A stretch of DNA of 63,777 bases, from positions 1 to 63,777 of the forward strand of contig CADCHG010000016.1 of NCBI GenBank assembly GCA_902801155.1. The letters are read 5' to 3'. The notes beneath the pieces are model-generated. The model saw only the letters and a list, made by a program, of their open reading frames with translations, ran no database searches and had not been told where the DNA came from. The stretch comes from an uncultured Prevotellaceae bacterium (GTDB lineage: Bacteria; Bacteroidota; Bacteroidia; Bacteroidales; Bacteroidaceae). Made by a program: the position numbers and the translations under genes. Position 1 is the stretch's first letter. Every line of letters begins with the position of its first letter. Positions 60,745 through 63,777 of the stretch are shown piece after piece.

Positions 60745-61431
60745 CTAAATTCCGATGCTCAAGTTGAATGTCCCACCGATATTCGTTTTATCATAACGAC
60801 CGAATCCCGGAACATACCACATATCACCTATCTGACAATCGGTTGAATTTATACGACGGCGATACCTCACCGTCCAACCGAGATGAACAGGTCCCACGAC
60901 CTTGGCATCAACTCCGAACACACCCTCTATCCAAGAAACTGAGTTATTATCCTTAATAGAGTAAGGGACTTTTCCACCCCATACAGGATCTTCATTACCT
61001 GGATACTCGAAATTAAAATCGAATTTCGTATGGGCAAATCTGCAACCAACGAACACCTTATACACATCGTGCTTGTTCTTCATCACATTGAAGTCACAAC
61101 CGATACGCCAGTAGGGACCAGACGTTTGGGTTTCGATTCCTGTGATATCATCCTTCTTATGGCAGGCATCTCCCTTACCAAGTTCTAAGACCGGGAAATA
61201 CTTCCCCTTGAGATTCAGACGAAGAAACGCCTCGTATTGTCCGTAATCGCTTATCTTTACCGCTTTCTGTACCGCTCCGAACACGTCGACGCCCACCAAT
61301 ACTCCTTGAAACAAGGCCGTGGTATCCTTCGCAGCCTCTATCCTCTTCTGGGCAGAAAGGGTTCCACAAGGAATCATCATACTACTTAGAAGGATGCAGA
61401 TAAAGAGAGAAGTGAACTTTATTCGGATCAT
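60745..61431 (-). CDS. DUF6048-like exported protein
   Basis: This 228-residue protein has a signal peptide (LFICILLSSMMIPCGTLSA-Q) and repeated aromatic beta strands (GPYWRIGCDFNVMKN, VFVGCRFAHTKFDFNFEY, VHLGWTVRYRRRINS) ending in GGTFNLSIGI, as in a small outer-membrane barrel. Its size and neighbour (a DUF6452-like lipoprotein) match the DUF6048 pair seen in Bacteroidales. I start at ATG 61431. The gene overlaps the upstream one by 50 bp, so they are certainly read together. Function unknown. Confidence 0.78.
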   Translation of the reverse strand: MIRIKFTSLFICILLSSMMIPCGTLSAQKRIEAAKDTTALFQGVLVGVDVFGAVQKAVKISDYGQYEAFLRLNLKGKYFPVLELGKGDACHKKDDITGIETQTSGPYWRIGCDFNVMKNKHDVYKVFVGCRFAHTKFDFNFEYPGNEDPVWGGKVPYSIKDNNSVSWIEGVFGVDAKVVGPVHLGWTVRYRRRINSTDCQIGDMWYVPGFGRYDKTNIGGTFNLSIGI

Positions 61432-61903
61432 TATCAATATAATTGTTGTTTATGACAATTGAATCTATCAGCTTATGCGTCGTTGTAGCAGAAAGCACCT
61501 CATGATGATAGCGCGGATTACATTCTACACCTTCAAAGACCATTTCATTTGTTTTGGTGATGCATACCGTATCAACCGCAATAGTTTCAAATATCGAATC
61601 TTGATCAAGACGCTGAAACTCGAAATAAAGAATGTCTTCTTTCTGGTTATAACTCACAGGCAGTTGCAGCGTAGAAATATCGGTCTTCTTGTTTATCAAA
61701 ACCGTATCCACAATTTCCACGGTTTTCTTTGTTGAAACCGTAAGATAATACTCTGTAACCTTTATCGCGGTATCATTATCGTTTTTTACATGATCCATGA
61801 AACAATATTGGCTTGCAACAATATTATTCATCGAGCATTCAATAGACGTACATCCTGCCACCAAACCAGCAATAGCAGATATGGCAAAGACTACTTTTCG
61901 CAT
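61382..61903 (-). CDS. DUF6452-like lipoprotein
   Basis: This 173-residue protein has lipobox GLVAGC (cysteine 18). The mature part has beta-strand patterns and CSMNNIVASQYCF, TVSTKKTVEIVDTVLINKK and PVSYNQKEDILYFEF. Its place directly before the DUF6048-like gene and after a GT2 gene fits the DUF6452 group. It overlaps the GT2 gene by 13 bp and the next gene by 50 bp. A two-protein outer-membrane unit is inferred; function unknown. Confidence 0.77.
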   Translation of the reverse strand: MRKVVFAISAIAGLVAGCTSIECSMNNIVASQYCFMDHVKNDNDTAIKVTEYYLTVSTKKTVEIVDTVLINKKTDISTLQLPVSYNQKEDILYFEFQRLDQDSIFETIAVDTVCITKTNEMVFEGVECNPRYHHEVLSATTTHKLIDSIVINNNYIDNDPNKVHFSLYLHPSK

Positions 61904-62862
61904 CTTATCCCCTCCTCAATCTGATAGTCATTACGTCCCTGAGAAGAACGGCTAATCAAATCACCCAAAAAGCCTGCAAGGAAGAGCTGAGTACCAATCA
62001 TCATCATAGTGAGAGCGATATAGAACCAAGGACAGTCGGTTACAAGTCTCTGTGGAACTCCATGATACAATGCCCAGAGCTTGTCCGCACCAATACCAAA
62101 GGCAGAAAGGAAACCTACAAGGAATACCAGCGTACCGAGGAATCCGAACACGTGCATAGGCTTTCTACCGAAAGTACTCAGGAACCAAAGTGTCAAAAGG
62201 TCAAGGTATCCATTGACAAAACGGTTCCAACCCATGAACTTTGACTTGCCGAACTTTCTTGCCTGATGATGAACCGGCTTCTCACCAATCTTTGAAAAAC
62301 CTGCCTGCTTTGCAAGATATGGAATATAGCGATGCATCTCGCCATACACCTCGATATTCTTCACGACCTCTTTACGGTAAGCCTTGAGTCCACAGTTGAA
62401 ATCGTGAAGATTATGTATGCCACTCACCTTACGTGCCGTAGCATTGAAGAGTTTTGTAGGGATTGTCTTTGAAAGAGGGTCGCCCTGCTTGCGGTTCTGC
62501 TTATAACCAGATACGAGATCATAGCCATCCTCTACTATCATACGGTAAAGTTCCGGTATCTCATCTGGTGAATCCTGAAGATCAGCATCCATAGTGATGA
62601 CAACATCTCCCTTTGCCTCATTGAAACCGCAATAAAGAGCCGGCGATTTTCCATAGTTGCGACGGAACTTGATGCCACGAACATTCTCCGACTTCTCACT
62701 GAGTTCACGTATCACATCCCATGAGCGGTCGGTACTTCCATCGTTCACAAAAATCACCTCGTATGTAAAGTTATTCGCCTTCATCACACGCTCTATCCAA
62801 GCGTACAACTCTGGCAGAGACTCGTCCTCGTTGAACAGAGGTACTATAACAGATATGTTCAT
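61891..62862 (-). CDS. GT2-family membrane glycosyltransferase (DPM1/GtrB-like)
   Basis: This 323-residue protein has a GT-A domain (SVIVPLFNEDESLPELY, VNDGSTDRSWDVI, VVITMDADLQDSPDEIPELY with the DAD metal site, and FNCGLKAYRKEVV) and two C-terminal membrane segments (~232-258 and ~285-310). Such proteins transfer a sugar from a nucleotide donor to a polyprenyl phosphate. It is 30 bp downstream of the DUF4199 gene and overlaps the DUF6452-like gene. Confidence 0.93.
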   Translation of the reverse strand: MNISVIVPLFNEDESLPELYAWIERVMKANNFTYEVIFVNDGSTDRSWDVIRELSEKSENVRGIKFRRNYGKSPALYCGFNEAKGDVVITMDADLQDSPDEIPELYRMIVEDGYDLVSGYKQNRKQGDPLSKTIPTKLFNATARKVSGIHNLHDFNCGLKAYRKEVVKNIEVYGEMHRYIPYLAKQAGFSKIGEKPVHHQARKFGKSKFMGWNRFVNGYLDLLTLWFLSTFGRKPMHVFGFLGTLVFLVGFLSAFGIGADKLWALYHGVPQRLVTDCPWFYIALTMMMIGTQLFLAGFLGDLISRSSQGRNDYQIEEGIRCEK

Positions 62863-62892
62863 TAAGAGTAAAAGCTAAATGATAATATAATT

Positions 62893-63441
62893 CTACTTCG
62901 CCATAGCACGTGGAGTGCGCCTTGAGATTACCGCAACTAAAAGACTGCATCCAAGACCGGCAAAAAGGGTGTTAGATATCATAGAAAAAGCAACGTCAAT
63001 CGGACGAAGCGACGACATCACCGTAAACTGATCTTCAAATAACGATTTCTCCACACCATATATCTTCATTGCCTCCTGCATCTCCGGTGCTTCAATATAG
63101 CTTCTCAGATTAGCAAGCATCATGCCATGGTCGAAATACTGAAAGTAAATATACATCACAATGGCAAGTATCAATGACGAATAGCCAAAGCAATGCATAC
63201 TATATGCAGCAGCACGGCGGAAACTAACTCGTTTCTGAACAATATTATCACGATAGTTCCTCACGCGGTAAGCCACGAACACAGGCACAGCAACAATACC
63301 TATCATGTATGCCATCTGCCATGCCGTATTAGTGAGACTTGCCATAAAGGCAAAGAACGTACCACACATTATCATGCCAAGCACAGCCCCATCCAAACGG
63401 GCAAAAGCCTTCAATTGCTTATATTCCTCTATTGTTATCAT
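62893..63441 (-). CDS. DUF4199-like four-helix membrane protein
   Basis: This 182-residue protein has four membrane segments at roughly 18-38, 42-58, 78-100 and 148-170 (LGMIMCGTFFAFMASL, MAYMIGIVAVPVFVAY, SSLILAIVMYIYFQYF, LFAGLGCSLLVAVIS). It fits DUF4199, a common Bacteroidetes family often next to the DPM1-like glycosyltransferase, as here. It is the first gene of the operon that leads into GT2, DUF6452 and DUF6048. Function unknown. Confidence 0.87.
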   Translation of the reverse strand: MITIEEYKQLKAFARLDGAVLGMIMCGTFFAFMASLTNTAWQMAYMIGIVAVPVFVAYRVRNYRDNIVQKRVSFRRAAAYSMHCFGYSSLILAIVMYIYFQYFDHGMMLANLRSYIEAPEMQEAMKIYGVEKSLFEDQFTVMSSLRPIDVAFSMISNTLFAGLGCSLLVAVISRRTPRAMAK

Positions 63442-63465
63442 TTTCTTATTTGCTATAATTGGCTA

Positions 63466-63490
63466 CAAAGTTACTCATTTTTCAGAACAT
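63466..63490 (-). promoter_or_regulatory. Promoter of the DUF4199-GT2 operon
   Basis: Minus strand: TAACTTTG (63473-63466) fits the -7 consensus. TTGTG lies about 18 nt upstream. It is about 25 nt before the ATG at 63441. Confidence 0.6.
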
Positions 63491-63654
63491 CACAATATGA
63501 AATCACAACATTTTTCTCGCTTTGGGCTATTTTTTGATTTTTTTCACTCGCGCACACGCATTTATAAGGAGAAAGCGGATTTTACGCTTGTTAATTAAAG
63601 TTAACAACAAATCAAATATCCATTATTCATTATTCATTATTCATTTATTTTTAC

Positions 63655-63662
63655 TACCTTTG
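63655..63662 (+). promoter_or_regulatory. -7 box of the SRP RNA gene
   Basis: TACCTTTG fits TAnnTTTG and lies about 20 nt before the first paired base of the SRP RNA. The region upstream (63617-63651) is an AT-rich repeat of ATTATTC, and no TTTG box is present at normal spacing. Confidence 0.55.
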
Positions 63663-63681
63663 CACCCGCAAAAAACGCAAG

Positions 63682-63777
63682 ACGGGCAGTCTTGCACGGC
63701 CAGCTCCCTTCGAATCCTCCAGGACGGGAACGTAGCAAAGGTAGTTGGTTGTAGCGGCGCGATGTAAGTAGCTGCCC
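63682..63777 (+). ncRNA. ffs: Small SRP RNA (4.5S-type)
   Basis: The apical part matches SRP domain IV exactly: CCAGG, ACG, a GGAA tetraloop (63727-63730), CGT, then AGCA with AAGG closing. The end stem GGGCAG (63684-63689) pairs with CTGCCC (63772-63777). This RNA binds Ffh to target membrane proteins. The mature 5' end is not certain, and the 3' end may lie just beyond the window edge. Confidence 0.9.

Noticed and set aside
63522-63767. Plus-strand frame of 81 codons at the window end
   Set aside because: It overlaps the SRP RNA and an AT-rich repeat.
63700-63777. tRNA gene, suggested by TTCGAATCC
   Set aside because: The surrounding bases fold as SRP domain IV with a GGAA tetraloop, not as a cloverleaf.

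Overview
The window looks like the chromosome of a gut- or rumen-type member of the Bacteroidales, most likely Prevotellaceae. This is inferred from several things seen directly: promoters with the Bacteroidetes -7 box TAnnTTTG and an upstream TTTG about 19-21 nt away, lipoprotein and FimA-superfamily (type V) pilus genes, large secreted proteins ending in type IX secretion (T9SS)-like C-terminal sequences, DUF proteins typical of the order, many AT-rich simple intergenic repeats, and a small-type SRP RNA. No species is claimed.

Layout. 1-1,100: an intergenic repeat, a tandem leader-repeat array and a small lipoprotein gene. 1,098-5,465 (minus strand): an accessory block of KilA-N and ORF6N DNA-binding-type genes plus a tandemly duplicated unit [ORF6N - secreted T9SS-type protein - tiny MKKEYxKPTT peptide]. 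The two copies have decayed reciprocally: one keeps ORF6N but has lost the body of the secreted protein, the other keeps the secreted protein but has only a stub of ORF6N. Both keep the peptide. 5,506-10,735 (minus): a fimbrial operon (OmpA/DUF3575-like protein, DUF5119-like lipoprotein, fimbrillin). 11,455-21,030 (minus): a 3,191-residue secreted protein with two separate pectin-methylesterase-like (CE8) domains. 21,031-22,503: a 1.47 kb gene-free mosaic of inverted and short tandem repeats. 22,504-47,146 (minus): a second fimbrial operon of four fimbrillin-like lipoproteins followed by a 6,411-residue beta-helix-type giant with a T9SS sorting domain. 47,955-50,963 (plus): a glycine-rich secreted protein with Listeria-Bacteroides repeats.

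From 51,007 onward the content is mostly housekeeping: a RibH-like protein with altered active-site residues, a TPR membrane protein, recF and a DUF721/DciA-like gene, then a mainly minus-strand run: 5-formyl-THF cyclo-ligase, S41 protease, dCMP deaminase, M3 peptidase, Crp/Fnr regulator, ApbE, DUF6048, DUF6452, a GT2 glycosyltransferase and DUF4199. The window ends with the SRP RNA (ffs) on the plus strand.

Working together (inference): the two fimbrial operons and the giant T9SS cargoes form a continuous ~42 kb surface block, probably for adhesion to, and possibly de-esterification of, plant polysaccharide. Structure not explained by genes: 11-bp-phased tandem arrays in several different gaps, a 5' leader module shared by two unrelated genes, and a GC-rich palindromic element that lies after fimbrial stop codons and also inside the coding leader of the giant gene. 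All names come from reading the sequence; no database search was run.
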